A DNA stretch of 64,000 bases from Actinoalloteichus fjordicus (GCF_001941625.1 NZ_CP016076.1:310001-374000); one strand, 5' to 3'. Positions 1 through 11,721 are shown, numbered from the stretch's first letter. Notes: generated by a model not told the origin, from the sequence alone. Numbers and translations: made by a program.

Positions 1-20
1 CAAACCAACCAGGAGGACGG

Positions 21-2333
21 ATGTCCCGGCTCAACCTCGCCCAGGTCAACTGGGCGCAGGGCCTAGAGCTCTCCGGGGGGGACTACGGCGTGGTGGCCGT
101 GGTCGCCGTGGTCGCTCTGGCTGCCCTGCTCGTCGGATATGTCCTGCTTCGGGAGGTGCTGGCCGCCGGCCAGGGCAGCCCGAAGATGCAGGAGATCGCC
201 AGAGCAGTGCAAGAGGGCGCGTCGGCCTACCTCAACCGGCAGTTCCGCACGCTCGGCATCTTCGTCGTGATCGTGTTCGTGCTTCTCTTCGCGCTTCCCG
301 CCGAGGACATGGGGGAACGGATCGGAAGATCACTGTTCTTCCTCGTGGGCGCGGCGTTCTCCGCGGGCATCGGTTATCTCGGCATGTGGCTGTCCACCAG
401 GGCCAACGTTCGAGTGGCCGCTGCGGCGGGGGAGCCGGGCGGGCAGGAGAAGGCCACCAGGATCGCCTTCCGGACCGGTGGCGTGGTCGGCATGGCCACC
501 ATCGGCCTCGGGCTCTTCGGTGCGGCCCTCGTCGTGATGGTCTATGCGGGCCAGGCGCCGAAGGTGCTGGAGGGCTTCGGCTTCGGTGCGGCACTGCTCG
601 CCATGTTCATGCGGGTCGGCGGCGGCATCTTCACCAAGGCCGCCGACGTGGGCGCCGACCTGGTGGGCAAGGTCGAGCAGAACATCCCCGAGGACGACCC
701 CCGCAATGCCGCGACCATCGCCGACAACGTGGGTGACAACGTCGGCGACTGCGCGGGCATGGCAGCCGACCTTTTCGAGTCCTATGCCGTCATGCTGGTC
801 GCGTCCCTCATCCTGGGCAGCGCCGCCTTCGGCGTGCACGGACTGCTCTTCCCGCTGATCGTTCCCGCCATCGGCGTGTTCACGGCGATCATCGGCGTCT
901 ACATCACCACCGCGAAGCAGGGCGAGAATGGACTGCGGGCGATCAATCGCGCGTTCTACATCTCGGCGGGCATCTCGGCGGTGCTGTGCACCATCGCCGC
1001 GTTCGTCTACCTGCCGGGCACCTTCGCCGAACTGGGCAGCGGCCAGACGGGCGTGGCGGGCAGCCCGGCGTTGATCGCGGCGGTCGCCGTGATCATCGGC
1101 ATCGTGCTGGCGGGCGTGATCCTCTGGCTCACCGGCTACTTCACCGGGACCGAGCACCGTCCCGTCAAGGACGTGGGCAAGAGCTCCCTCACCGGTGCGG
1201 CGACGGTGATCCTCTCGGGCATCTCCGTCGGTTTCGAATCCGCCGTCTACACGGCACTCGTCATCGGCGGCGCGGTCTACGGCGCATTCCTGCTCTCCGG
1301 ATCGATCGCCGTCTCCCTGTTCGCGGTGGCGTTGGCGGGCTGCGGTCTGCTGACCACGGTCGGCGTCATCGTCGCGATGGACACCTTCGGGCCGGTCAGC
1401 GACAACGCGCAGGGCATCGCCGAGATGTCCGGCGAGCTGGACGACGAGAGCGCGCGGATCCTGACCGACCTTGACGCCGTCGGCAACACGACCAAGGCGA
1501 TCACCAAGGGCATAGCCATCGCGACCGCGGTGCTGGCCGCAGTGGCCTTGTTCGGTTCGTACACCGATGCCATCGCGACCACGCTGGCCTCGTTGGGCGA
1601 GTCTCTCGACGTGACCGCGTTCCTGGTCTACGCGCCGAACACGCTCGTCGGGCTGATCGTGGGCGCCGCCGTCGTCTTCATGTTCTCCGGCCTCGCCGTC
1701 AACGCGGTGTCCCGCGCGGCGGGCGCGGTGGTCTACGAGGTGCGCAGGCAGTTCCGCAGCGACCCCGGCATCATGGCGGGCACCACGCGGCCGGAATACG
1801 GGCGAGTGGTGGACATCTGCACCAAGGACTCGCTGCGTGAGCTGGCCACCCCGGGGCTGCTGGCGGTCCTCGCGCCCATCGCCGTCGGGTTCGGCCTCGG
1901 TGTCGGGCCGCTGGCGGGCTACCTGGCGGGAGCCATCGGCGCAGGCACGCTGATGGCCGTGTTCCTGGCGAACTCGGGCGGCTCGTGGGACAACGCCAAG
2001 AAGCTGGTCGAGGACGGGCATCACGGCGGCAAGGGATCCGAGGCCCACGCGGCGACGGTCATCGGCGACACGGTGGGCGACCCGTTCAAGGACACCGCCG
2101 GGCCCGCGATCAACCCGTTGTTGAAGGTGATGAACCTCGTCGCGGTGCTCATCGCGCCCGCCGTGGTCACCTTCTCGATCGGGCCGGACGCGTCCCCGGT
2201 GGTGCGCACGATCATTGCCGGGACCGCCACGGCCATCATCGTCGTCGCGGTGGTGCTGTCCAAGCGCCGTTCGACCATGATCGGCGAGGACGAGAACGAG
2301 CACCAGCGGGTGTCGCCGGGCGTCGCCTCCTGA
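21..2333 (+). CDS. hppA: Membrane-bound proton-pumping pyrophosphatase, K+-insensitive type
   Basis: Couples hydrolysis of pyrophosphate to proton export across the cytoplasmic membrane. The 770-residue protein is the usual family length and is almost entirely hydrophobic helices (about 16 expected). The substrate-binding signature is intact: DVGADLVGKVE followed by EDDPRNAATIADNVGDNVGDCAGMAAD-type Asp-rich loops, and a second Asp/Lys-rich site near the C-terminus (SGGSWDNAKK, GDTVGDPFKDTAGPA). In the stretch GNTTKAITKG the residue after GNTT is Lys; in this family Lys here marks the potassium-independent class, whereas Ala marks the K+-dependent class. A near-perfect ribosome site (AGGAGG) lies 5 bases before the ATG. 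The gene stands alone, ending in a strong hairpin. A soluble pyrophosphatase is also encoded at 24226-24744. Confidence 0.97.
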   Translation: MSRLNLAQVNWAQGLELSGGDYGVVAVVAVVALAALLVGYVLLREVLAAGQGSPKMQEIARAVQEGASAYLNRQFRTLGIFVVIVFVLLFALPAEDMGERIGRSLFFLVGAAFSAGIGYLGMWLSTRANVRVAAAAGEPGGQEKATRIAFRTGGVVGMATIGLGLFGAALVVMVYAGQAPKVLEGFGFGAALLAMFMRVGGGIFTKAADVGADLVGKVEQNIPEDDPRNAATIADNVGDNVGDCAGMAADLFESYAVMLVASLILGSAAFGVHGLLFPLIVPAIGVFTAIIGVYITTAKQGENGLRAINRAFYISAGISAVLCTIAAFVYLPGTFAELGSGQTGVAGSPALIAAVAVIIGIVLAGVILWLTGYFTGTEHRPVKDVGKSSLTGAATVILSGISVGFESAVYTALVIGGAVYGAFLLSGSIAVSLFAVALAGCGLLTTVGVIVAMDTFGPVSDNAQGIAEMSGELDDESARILTDLDAVGNTTKAITKGIAIATAVLAAVALFGSYTDAIATTLASLGESLDVTAFLVYAPNTLVGLIVGAAVVFMFSGLAVNAVSRAAGAVVYEVRRQFRSDPGIMAGTTRPEYGRVVDICTKDSLRELATPGLLAVLAPIAVGFGLGVGPLAGYLAGAIGAGTLMAVFLANSGGSWDNAKKLVEDGHHGGKGSEAHAATVIGDTVGDPFKDTAGPAINPLLKVMNLVAVLIAPAVVTFSIGPDASPVVRTIIAGTATAIIVVAVVLSKRRSTMIGEDENEHQRVSPGVAS

Positions 2334-2366
2334 CAAGAAGCCCCGAGGACCCTCGGGATCGACCAC

Positions 2367-2406
2367 GGCAGGCCCGTCTTCGAGTTTCATCGGAGACGGG
2401 CCTGCC
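2367..2406 (+). terminator. Hairpin terminator after hppA
   Basis: Perfect 13-bp inverted repeat (arms GGCAGGCCCGTCT at 2367-2379 and AGACGGGCCTGCC at 2394-2406) with a 14-base loop, starting 34 bases after the hppA stop. There is no T-run, as is common in actinomycete terminators. Confidence 0.75.
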
Positions 2407-2494
2407 GTCGCCTGCCGTGCGGGGATGAGCACCCACGGTGACTGATCGGGTGCTGCGGGTTCTCAATCTCGAACGACTGTTCTACTCTGTCGGC

Positions 2495-3097
2495 GTGCCG
2501 CAGGCTCAGTTGTCCTTCTTCTCTGCGGAGGCCAGGCCACCGAGGATCGCCGATCTCGGCGGGCTGTTGTGCGCGCAGGGGCAGACCGTCGGCTTCGGCC
2601 ATGGCACCGCCGCCAGGATCTCGGTGATCACCGAGGAGGAATGGCGAGTGCGGGAGCTGCGTCTGCTGTGCCTGGCTCGCGGGGTCGACGTGGAACTGGG
2701 CCGGTCTGACGAGGGACGCCCACTGCTCCGCACGGCCTTTCGCACCGACCTCGCCGGGCTGGCCGGTCGCTGGCTGCGCGGGGCGATGAAGTCGGTTCCG
2801 GCGGGGCTGGAACTGCACGGTCCCGCGTTGCGCGTGTGGGCTGCCGCCGCAGGCAGGCGGGACGGCAGCGGCTATCTGCTCGGCCTCGATCCCCAGGTGC
2901 CCGACACGCACGGCCCCATCGCCCAGGCCCTTGCTCGCAGCGGTCTGCCAGCCAGTCTGCTCGGCACGCGGGCAGGCGGTCCGGCACTGCGTGTCACGGG
3001 TCGACGCCGTCTTGCGCGGCTCGCCGAGCTCGTCGGCTCCGTGCCGACCGGGGTCGGCGATGTGGACGAGGTGCTGCGTTCCTGGCCCACGGCGTGA
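2495..3097 (+). CDS. Conserved actinobacterial protein of unknown function
   Basis: Function not recognised. A soluble protein of about 200 residues without signal peptide, membrane segment or obvious catalytic motif; it is Arg/Leu/Gly-rich. It lies between hppA and topA. The frame is open from a GTG at 2438, which would give 219 residues, but I prefer the GTG at 2495. It is preceded by TACTCT at 2483-2488, 6 bases upstream, the arrangement of a leaderless actinobacterial transcript. The 2438-2494 stretch also has poor third-position GC, and little room for a promoter remains between the hppA terminator and 2438. The start is therefore uncertain. The long stop-free frame and codon bias make it very likely real. 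Confidence 0.7.
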   Translation: MPQAQLSFFSAEARPPRIADLGGLLCAQGQTVGFGHGTAARISVITEEEWRVRELRLLCLARGVDVELGRSDEGRPLLRTAFRTDLAGLAGRWLRGAMKSVPAGLELHGPALRVWAAAAGRRDGSGYLLGLDPQVPDTHGPIAQALARSGLPASLLGTRAGGPALRVTGRRRLARLAELVGSVPTGVGDVDEVLRSWPTA

Positions 3098-3143
3098 GAG
3101 GGTGAGCCGCCTCCGCCGGGTGGACGACGCGCCGCCGACCGTG

Positions 3144-3168
3144 CCATCGTCACTTAAGGTGACGATGG
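3144..3168. promoter_or_regulatory. 25-bp inverted repeat upstream of topA
   Basis: Perfect 10-bp arms, CCATCGTCAC at 3144-3153 and GTGACGATGG at 3159-3168, around TTAAG. It begins 47 bases after the upstream gene and sits 190 bases before the topA start. It could be a terminator for the upstream gene or an operator for topA. The centre contains CTTAAGGTG, also found in the palindrome at 29072-29098. Confidence 0.5.
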
Positions 3169-3359
3169 AACATGCTGCGCCTCACACCCGTTGAACACCC
3201 GAGATCGAGCGCAACCGGGTGCGGGTACGTCACCCTGGGCAGCGGTGGGAGTACTTGTCGGTGCACACTGGCGAGTCCGAGGCTGGACACGAACGCCTTG
3301 ACAACGAGCACGGTAGGCGGGTCGCACAGATCGGCCGTCTGGGTAGAGAGCGGGAGAGC

Positions 3360-6125
<2,766 letters not shown>

Positions 6126-6214
6126 CGAGGCTGCGGTCTGCCCTCGCGTGGCGGGCTCGATCGGGCGTACCGTTGACGGGCGGTATGCACACGGTGATGA
6201 CCAGGGAGTTTCCC

Positions 6215-6625
6215 GTGGCGAGTCTCGATGCACTGTCCGGACCCGACGGAACGCAGGCCATTCCGCCGCCAGGGGTGTTCCCCGACGCGGTGGGCGGGCT
6301 GGCTCCTGCGTCGATGTCGACCGGCGCGGGACACCGTCGGGTGGTGGTGCCACCCGTCGTGGCTCCGCCGCCCCGGCCGGAGTTCGCGGAGGCGGGGCCG
6401 AGCTGGGGTATCGGGTCGTCACACTCGACGTCGAGAACGGCCGCCGGGCGAGGTGCGCGGCACATCGCCGCCCCGCCGGTGGTGCCCGATGGCGGCGGGC
6501 TCCTCGCGCGAGCTCAACGACTCACGCCGGGGCGAGCGGCGGATCAGGGTGTCGGCTGGCTGGTGGTCGCCGCAGTCGCACTGGGCGTCATCGCGATGAT
6601 CTTCCTTCTGCTCTTCGCCGGCTGA
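6215..6625 (+). CDS. Small protein with C-terminal membrane anchor, unknown function
   Basis: Function not recognised. About 136 residues. The N-terminal 110 are Pro/Gly/Ala-rich and probably disordered; the last 22 form one strongly hydrophobic helix (WLVVAAVALGVIAMIFLLLFAG) ending at the C-terminus, so the protein would be tail-anchored with its N-terminus in the cytoplasm. Start chosen at GTG 6215 because GGGAG at 6204-6208 is correctly spaced; the frame extends upstream to 6173 with ATGs at 6185 and 6197. It follows topA by 90 bases and could be co-transcribed. Confidence 0.6.
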   Translation: MASLDALSGPDGTQAIPPPGVFPDAVGGLAPASMSTGAGHRRVVVPPVVAPPPRPEFAEAGPSWGIGSSHSTSRTAAGRGARHIAAPPVVPDGGGLLARAQRLTPGRAADQGVGWLVVAAVALGVIAMIFLLLFAG

Positions 6626-6981
6626 AATCGGACTGGTGAATAGCAGACCGGACGACCGGTGAAGTGATCATGAAGTCGCGGTTCGCTTCCTGCCTGAGGT
6701 CGTCTGCTGACTTTCCGGGTCTTCAGCCTTTCTGCGAGATGTCCTGCACCCGGCGTCAGACTGGCCAGCCGACGAACAGTGCTCACCCTCTGCGTTGGGC
6801 GCTTGCGTGCTGTTCGGGGCCGACATCAGGCTTCCGGTGAGGTCGGGGCGGCTCTCAGCAGATCCGGCTGCTCCAGCGGATACTGTGTGTCAAGTTGCGC
6901 GCTCGTCGGGGTAGCTCACAACTCTAACGAGAGCAATCGAATAACAAGATCAACTAATCCGGCTAGGCTTGGCTCCGGTCG
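6626..6981. other. Intergenic region before the MFS-kinase fusion gene
   Basis: No convincing gene. The last 60 bases are AT-richer than the surroundings, and TAGGCT at 6964-6969 is a possible -10 element for the downstream gene. I see no good -35 and no repeat. Confidence 0.4.
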
Positions 6982-9216
6982 ATGGTGGAGATACGGGAAA
7001 CGGGGGTGGTCAGGATCAGCGGGAACCCGGCGGAGGCCTCGACCAACGGTGTGCCGCAGTCCTCGAATCCCGGTTCGTCCACCGTTCGTCGGGTACGCGG
7101 AGTCCTGGCGATTCCGGCATTCCGCAGACTGTGGATCGTCTCGGCGATCTGCAGCATGGGTGACTGGCTCGCCCTGCTGGCGCAGACGGCACTCGCGACT
7201 CACCTGACCGAGAGCTACACCGCCCAGAGCTTCGCCTTCGGCGGCGTCGTCGCGATGAAGCTGCTGCCCGCGATGGTGCTGGCGCCGCTGGCAGGCACGC
7301 TCGCCGACCGGTTCGACCGTCGCAAGGTGATGGTGACCTGCGACATCCTCCGTGCGGGGATCATGCTGTCGATCCCGCTCGTCGGCGAACTGTGGTGGCT
7401 CTTCGTCGCGATCTTCCTGATCGAGATGTGCTCCCTGTTCTGGATTCCCGCCAAGGAGTCCTCGATCCCCAACCTGCTGCGCAGGCCGGACCAGGTCGAG
7501 ACGGCCAACCAGCTGAGCCTGGCGATGACCTATGGCGTCTCCGTCATCACCGCGACCGGGGTGTTCACGCTGCTCTCCTCGGTGGGCACCCTCTTCAACC
7601 TCTCGTTGAACTCCACCACCACCGTCTACACGGCGATGTTCATCAACAGTCTCGCGTTCCTCACCTCCGCCATCGTGGTGGCCACCCGGATTCCCGAGAT
7701 CTCGGGGCGACGGGCCAAGAACGTCGTCGTCGACGACGTCACCACGACGGCAGGCGAAGCAGCGAATGCGGCCGTGGACGGCGCTGCGAAGCGGGCCGTC
7801 GGCGGCGCGACGGCGATGCACGTCGACGGCGCAGGGAAACGCCCCGGCGTGCTGCGGATGCTGCGGGACGGAATCCAGTTCATCGGCACCACGCCGCTGA
7901 TCCGGGGCCTGGTGCTCGGCATCATCGGTGCGATGGCGGCCGCAGGCGCCGTGGTCGGTACGTCGAACCTCTACTCCCAGAGTCTCTCCGCAGGCGACGC
8001 CGGTTACGGGATGCTGTTCAGCGCGGTGTTCGTCGGCCTGGCGCTCGGCATGGCGGTGTCGCCGAAACTGGCCCAGCGGGTGCCGCACAACCGGTTGTTC
8101 GGCAGTGCGATCGTCTGCGCGGGACTGGCACTGATCCCGGTGGCCCTCGCGCCGCATCTGGGGATCTCACTGGCCGTGGTGCCGTTGGTGGGCGCCTCGG
8201 CGGGGGTGGCCTTCCTGACCGGCCTCACGATCGTCGGCACGCAGGTCGAGGACGAGATCCGCGGCCGCACGGTCGCGGTGGTGCAGTCGCTGCTGCGCAT
8301 CGTGATGTTCGGCGCGCTGACCCTGGTTCCGGTGCTGATCGGCATCCTCGGCCAGCGTTCCCTGGACTTCTTCGGCACCCAGGTGCAGGTGGACGCCACC
8401 CGGCCGATCCTGTTCGGCGCCGGGCTCGTCGCCGTGGGGCTGGGCGTGCTGGCCTACCGGCAGATGGACGACCGGCGGGATCAGCCGATCATGGCCGACC
8501 TGCGCGAGGCGTTCCGCAGCGGCGGCCGCCGCAAGGGAGTCGGCCTGCTGATCACCATCGAAGGAGACGCCGCGGTCGACACGGCGACCCAGACCAAGCA
8601 CCTCACCGACTGGTTGCAGTCCTTCGACGACCATGTCGTCCTCGCCAACGATCCCGCCTTGGACGAGGGGCGGCTCGGCCGGATGCTGGGCTCGGTCGAA
8701 CTCACCGGATCGCGAGCACACGCCCTGGTCGCCGCCGCCGTCCGCAGCGACGTCGTCGAGCAGGTGATCCGGCCCGCACTGGACTCCGGCGCCGTGGTGG
8801 TGATGGAGCGCTACGTGGACAGCCCGCTGGCACACTTCGGCGCTGCGGGCGGTCTGGACCAGCGTGACCTGGAAGGGCTCGCCGAGTGGGCGACGGGCAA
8901 GCTCCGTGCCGACGTGACGGTGTTGCTCGATCGCGATCCGGCACAGGTCGGCGTGAACCAGCGCGCGGAGCAGCAGCTCGGCGCCGATCACCACTGGCGG
9001 GTGCAGAACCTGCTCGCCGAGATGGCCGCCGCGAATCCCGATCGGTACGTGGTGGTCGATGCCGACGGGACCGAAGCGGAGATCGCGGCCAGGGTCCGCA
9101 CCGCGCTGGAGCCGATGCTGCGGGCGAAGCGCGGTCTCGGCCGTGGCCGCGGCCATGAGATGAGCGACCGGCCCGCTGACGTGGGCACCGGAGGCACGGG
9201 CAGCAACTCGGAATGA
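6982..9216 (+). CDS. MFS transporter fused to a degenerate thymidylate kinase domain
   Basis: 744 residues in two parts. Residues 40-500 form a 12-helix major facilitator of the Bcr/enterobactin-exporter-like type (FRRLWIVSAICSMGDWLALLAQTALA; LADRFDRRKVMVTCDI between helices 2 and 3). Residues about 518-725 form a thymidylate kinase (dTMP kinase) fold. MFS-Tmk fusions between topA and holB are known in actinomycetes such as Streptomyces. Here the P-loop is destroyed: where dTMP kinases have EGGDGSGKSTQ, this protein has EGDAAVDTATQ (527-537), with no Lys or Gly-Lys-Ser/Thr. The catalytic DR(Y) motif reads ERY (Glu609), while the lid-like QRAEQQLG stretch is kept. The kinase half is therefore probably inactive or ligand-binding only, and a functional tmk must lie elsewhere. 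Transport substrate unknown. Confidence 0.88.
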   Translation: MVEIRETGVVRISGNPAEASTNGVPQSSNPGSSTVRRVRGVLAIPAFRRLWIVSAICSMGDWLALLAQTALATHLTESYTAQSFAFGGVVAMKLLPAMVLAPLAGTLADRFDRRKVMVTCDILRAGIMLSIPLVGELWWLFVAIFLIEMCSLFWIPAKESSIPNLLRRPDQVETANQLSLAMTYGVSVITATGVFTLLSSVGTLFNLSLNSTTTVYTAMFINSLAFLTSAIVVATRIPEISGRRAKNVVVDDVTTTAGEAANAAVDGAAKRAVGGATAMHVDGAGKRPGVLRMLRDGIQFIGTTPLIRGLVLGIIGAMAAAGAVVGTSNLYSQSLSAGDAGYGMLFSAVFVGLALGMAVSPKLAQRVPHNRLFGSAIVCAGLALIPVALAPHLGISLAVVPLVGASAGVAFLTGLTIVGTQVEDEIRGRTVAVVQSLLRIVMFGALTLVPVLIGILGQRSLDFFGTQVQVDATRPILFGAGLVAVGLGVLAYRQMDDRRDQPIMADLREAFRSGGRRKGVGLLITIEGDAAVDTATQTKHLTDWLQSFDDHVVLANDPALDEGRLGRMLGSVELTGSRAHALVAAAVRSDVVEQVIRPALDSGAVVVMERYVDSPLAHFGAAGGLDQRDLEGLAEWATGKLRADVTVLLDRDPAQVGVNQRAEQQLGADHHWRVQNLLAEMAAANPDRYVVVDADGTEAEIAARVRTALEPMLRAKRGLGRGRGHEMSDRPADVGTGGTGSNSE

Positions 9217-9323
9217 CGAGGTCGCTCCGGCGGCGTCGGGGTGCTCGCCGATAATGAGGGCCGAGTGCGCGTCCGTCGGTGTTCGCGGCGCCGCAGACCT
9301 GGCGAGAGGGGACGGGTGGCTGA

Positions 9324-10556
9324 GTGACGAGCGAGGACGAGGCCGGGAGCGCCCCGGACTCCGGGGTGTGGGCTGACCTGATCGGCCAGCCCGAGGTGGC
9401 AATCGAGCTGGCCTCGGCGGCGCGGGCGGCCGCCGACCAGGTGGCAGGGCGGAGTTCCCCGCCCGGAGCCATGACGCATGCCTGGCTGTTCAGCGGCCCG
9501 CCCGGCGCAGGCTGCGCGACGGTGGCGAGGGCCTTCGCCGCAGCCCTGCAGTGTGTCGGCGGCGGCGATCCCCCCGGCTGCGGAGAGTGCGCAGGCTGCC
9601 GGACCGTCCTGGCGGGCACCCACGCCGACCTGCGACTGGTGGTGCCAGAGGGGCTGTCCATCTCGGTCGCGGAGATGCGCGGCCTGGTGCAGACCGCCGC
9701 CAGACGACCCACCAGCGGGCGCTGGCAGGTCGTGGTGGTCGCCGACGCGGACCGGTTGACGGAAGGCGCGGCGAACGCCCTGCTCAAGGCCGTGGAAGAG
9801 CCTGCGTCGCGCACTGTCTTCCTGCTGTGCGCGCCGTCGGACCACCCCGAGGACGTCTCGGTGACGATCCGTTCGCGGTGTCGGTCCGTACACCTGCGGA
9901 CCCCGTCCCAGGCCGCAGTGGAGAAGATGCTCCGCCACCACGACGGCGTCGACGGCCAGACCGCCGCCTGGGCGGCCTCGGTGTGCGGCGGCCACGTCGA
10001 CCGAGCCAGGCGGCTGGCCACCGACGCCGACGCCCGAGCCCGCCGAGAGGCGGTGCTGGCGATTCCGCTGGGGCTCCGACAGCCTGCGGACGTGTTCCGC
10101 TGTGCGGACGACCTGGTGAAGGCGGCGGAGTCCGAGGCAGGGGCGGTCAACGAGGCCCGCAACGAGAACGAGAAGGACGAGCTGCGCACCGCGATGGGCG
10201 GCGGCGGGACCGGCAAGGGGACTGCTGCGGCCGGGCGGGGCGCCAACGCCGCGATCCGGGAGCTGGAGAAGCGCCAGAAGTCCCGGTCGACCAGGATGCA
10301 GCGCGACTCGCTGGACCAGGCGCTCATCGACCTCGCCTCGTTCTACCGAGACGTCCTGGTGTCGAGCAGCGGTGCCGAGGCGACCCTCAATCATCCCGAC
10401 CGGGCGGCCGACATCCGCCAGGCGGCCGCGTCCTGGACGCCCGAGTCGACCCTGCGCAGGCTCGAGTCCGTGCTCGAATGTCGGACGGCACTGACCCGCA
10501 ACGTGAAGCCGAGAATCGCGATCGAGGCGATGGTCACCACCCTCCGCCTGGGCTGA
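9324..10556 (+). CDS. holB: DNA polymerase III subunit delta prime (clamp loader)
   Basis: Stator subunit of the clamp loader that places the beta clamp on DNA. 410 residues. The AAA+ N-domain starts VWADLIGQPEV and carries a modified, non-hydrolysing Walker A (GPPGAGCATVARAF). A zinc site is formed by four Cys in PGCGECAGC plus the upstream Cys of LQC. Walker B/sensor 1 follows (VVVADADRLTEGAANALLKAVEEP), then the SRC motif (TIRSRCRSV). GTG start, preceded by a GAGAGGGGA ribosome site. Between the AAA+ modules and the C-terminal collar there is a charged, Gly-rich insertion (about residues 270-320). It follows the transporter-kinase fusion by about 105 bases and precedes tRNA-Thr, the usual actinobacterial context. 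Confidence 0.93.
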   Translation: MTSEDEAGSAPDSGVWADLIGQPEVAIELASAARAAADQVAGRSSPPGAMTHAWLFSGPPGAGCATVARAFAAALQCVGGGDPPGCGECAGCRTVLAGTHADLRLVVPEGLSISVAEMRGLVQTAARRPTSGRWQVVVVADADRLTEGAANALLKAVEEPASRTVFLLCAPSDHPEDVSVTIRSRCRSVHLRTPSQAAVEKMLRHHDGVDGQTAAWAASVCGGHVDRARRLATDADARARREAVLAIPLGLRQPADVFRCADDLVKAAESEAGAVNEARNENEKDELRTAMGGGGTGKGTAAAGRGANAAIRELEKRQKSRSTRMQRDSLDQALIDLASFYRDVLVSSSGAEATLNHPDRAADIRQAAASWTPESTLRRLESVLECRTALTRNVKPRIAIEAMVTTLRLG

Positions 10557-10617
10557 TCGCGGTCGGCGGCCCCCCGGCGCATCGGGTGCCCGCAGGCCGC
10601 TACACTGTGAGTGCTTC

Positions 10618-10694
10618 GCCGCCTTAGCTCAGTCGGCCAGAGCAACGCACTCGTAATGCGTAGGTCAAGGGTTCGATTCCCTTAGGCGGCTCCA
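10618..10694 (+). tRNA. tRNA-Thr (anticodon CGT), CCA encoded
   Basis: Cloverleaf visible by eye. The acceptor stem GCCGCCT (10618-10624) pairs with AGGCGGC (10684-10690). The anticodon stem ACGCA/TGCGT encloses the loop CTCGTAA with CGT at 10652-10654. The T-arm contains GGTTCGATTCC. CCA is encoded at 10692-10694. TACACT at 10601-10606 is a good -10 element, and a strong terminator follows at once. CGT reads ACG codons, frequent in high-GC genomes. Confidence 0.97.
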
Positions 10695-10702
10695 GCAGTG
10701 AC

Positions 10703-10733
10703 CAGGCCCTTCCCGGATTCCGGGAGGGGCCTG
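10703..10733 (+). terminator. Hairpin terminator after tRNA-Thr
   Basis: 14-bp stem with a single G-U pair (10703-10716 against 10720-10733) and a 3-base loop, 9 bases after the tRNA 3' end. Confidence 0.8.
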
Positions 10734-11109
10734 TGTCGTGCTGGGGTGCGTGCTCTCCACGGAGGCCGAGTCTCTGCGGCAGGCGGCACACACGTGCCTC
10801 GTGATCAGCGAGACGACGGCGCGTCGGAGCATCTGCGGCTAGGGGTGGGGCCGGGCCCTGCTGACTGGCCAGGCGTAGGACAGGGCGCGCAGCAGAGGAG
10901 CGGATCGGCTCGCGGTGGAGGCTGTCGGCGGGCTGCTGAGCTCGATGACACCGTGGGCGTCGACTGAATTCTTGCCTGCCGAGCGGCCTGCTGCGTCTGA
11001 GCCGACGGTCTTGCCTGCGTCCGGAGTAGGGACGTGCCCTGCCCAGCTACCCGAGCGGGCGGTTTCCGGGCCGTGCAGTGTTCGGCTTCCGTGCGGATCG
11101 ACGGCGTCG
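10734..11109. other. Intergenic region, nothing recognised
   Basis: About 375 bases between the tRNA terminator and the 3' end of the convergent acetyltransferase gene. Only short open frames without coding bias. I see no repeat or RNA gene. Confidence 0.4.
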
Positions 11110-11721
11110 TCACGACTCCGGCAGCACGCGGGCGAACATGATCATGTCTCGGTTGTGCTCGCCGATGCGGAGATAGGAGTGCAGCGTGCCCTCCTCGTTG
11201 AACCCCGTGGCCCGGCAGACGGCCTGCGACTCCTGGTTGTCGACCTCCACCAGGGCCTCGACGCGGAGCAGGTCGAGATCGCGAGCGAGTTCGACGACCA
11301 GCCGGACCGCCGAGGTGACCAGGCCGCGTCCCCGGTGGCGGGGCAGCAGCCAGTAGCCGACGGCGGCTCGTCGATGCGTCCAGTCGATGCTGTTGAGCGT
11401 CACCATTCCGACCGCCTCACCGACCGCCTGATCGACGATCGCCAGCGGGAGCCCGCGACCTTCGGCCGCCTGGTTCCACTGGCGGTGCAGCCAGAACGAG
11501 CCTTCGGCGGGGGAGCAGTCCGGCGGAATGGAGGTGATCAGCGGGATGTAGGGGTCCCTGGCGGCTTCCGTGATCGCAGGCAGATCATCGATCTGCCAGG
11601 CGCGCAGCAGGACGCGGTCGTCGCGTCTGATCGGCAGATCGCGGAGGTTGACGGTTCTGGCCTGCGTTCTCGTCCGACTCGTTCCCGATCGAGTCGTGCC
11701 CAGGTTCCGCCCGTCGCTCAT
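11110..11721 (-). CDS. GNAT-family N-acetyltransferase, RimJ/RimL-like
   Basis: Predicted to transfer the acetyl group of acetyl-CoA to an amine, possibly a protein N-terminus as in RimJ/RimL; the substrate is not predictable. 203 residues. The fold begins at VLLRAWQIDDLPAITEAA, and the acetyl-CoA loop is visible as YWLLPRHRGRGLVTSAVRLV (motif A, R/Q-x-x-G-x-G/A). The C-terminal motif is ALVEVDNQESQAVCRATGFNEEGTLHSYLRIG, typical of the RimJ/L subgroup. Start chosen at the ATG at 11721 behind AGGAGAGG rather than an upstream in-frame codon at 11757. It is monocistronic and divergent from the metallophosphoesterase gene. Confidence 0.85.
   Translation of the reverse strand: MSDGRNLGTTRSGTSRTRTQARTVNLRDLPIRRDDRVLLRAWQIDDLPAITEAARDPYIPLITSIPPDCSPAEGSFWLHRQWNQAAEGRGLPLAIVDQAVGEAVGMVTLNSIDWTHRRAAVGYWLLPRHRGRGLVTSAVRLVVELARDLDLLRVEALVEVDNQESQAVCRATGFNEEGTLHSYLRIGEHNRDMIMFARVLPES

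Noticed and set aside
330-2432. Long open frame of about 700 codons on the minus strand through hppA
   Set aside because: Shadow of hppA in GC-rich DNA: His/Arg/Gly-rich, no domain, no ribosome site. Similar long antisense frames at 4212-6422, 31387-34509 and 50375-52600 are rejected for the same reason.
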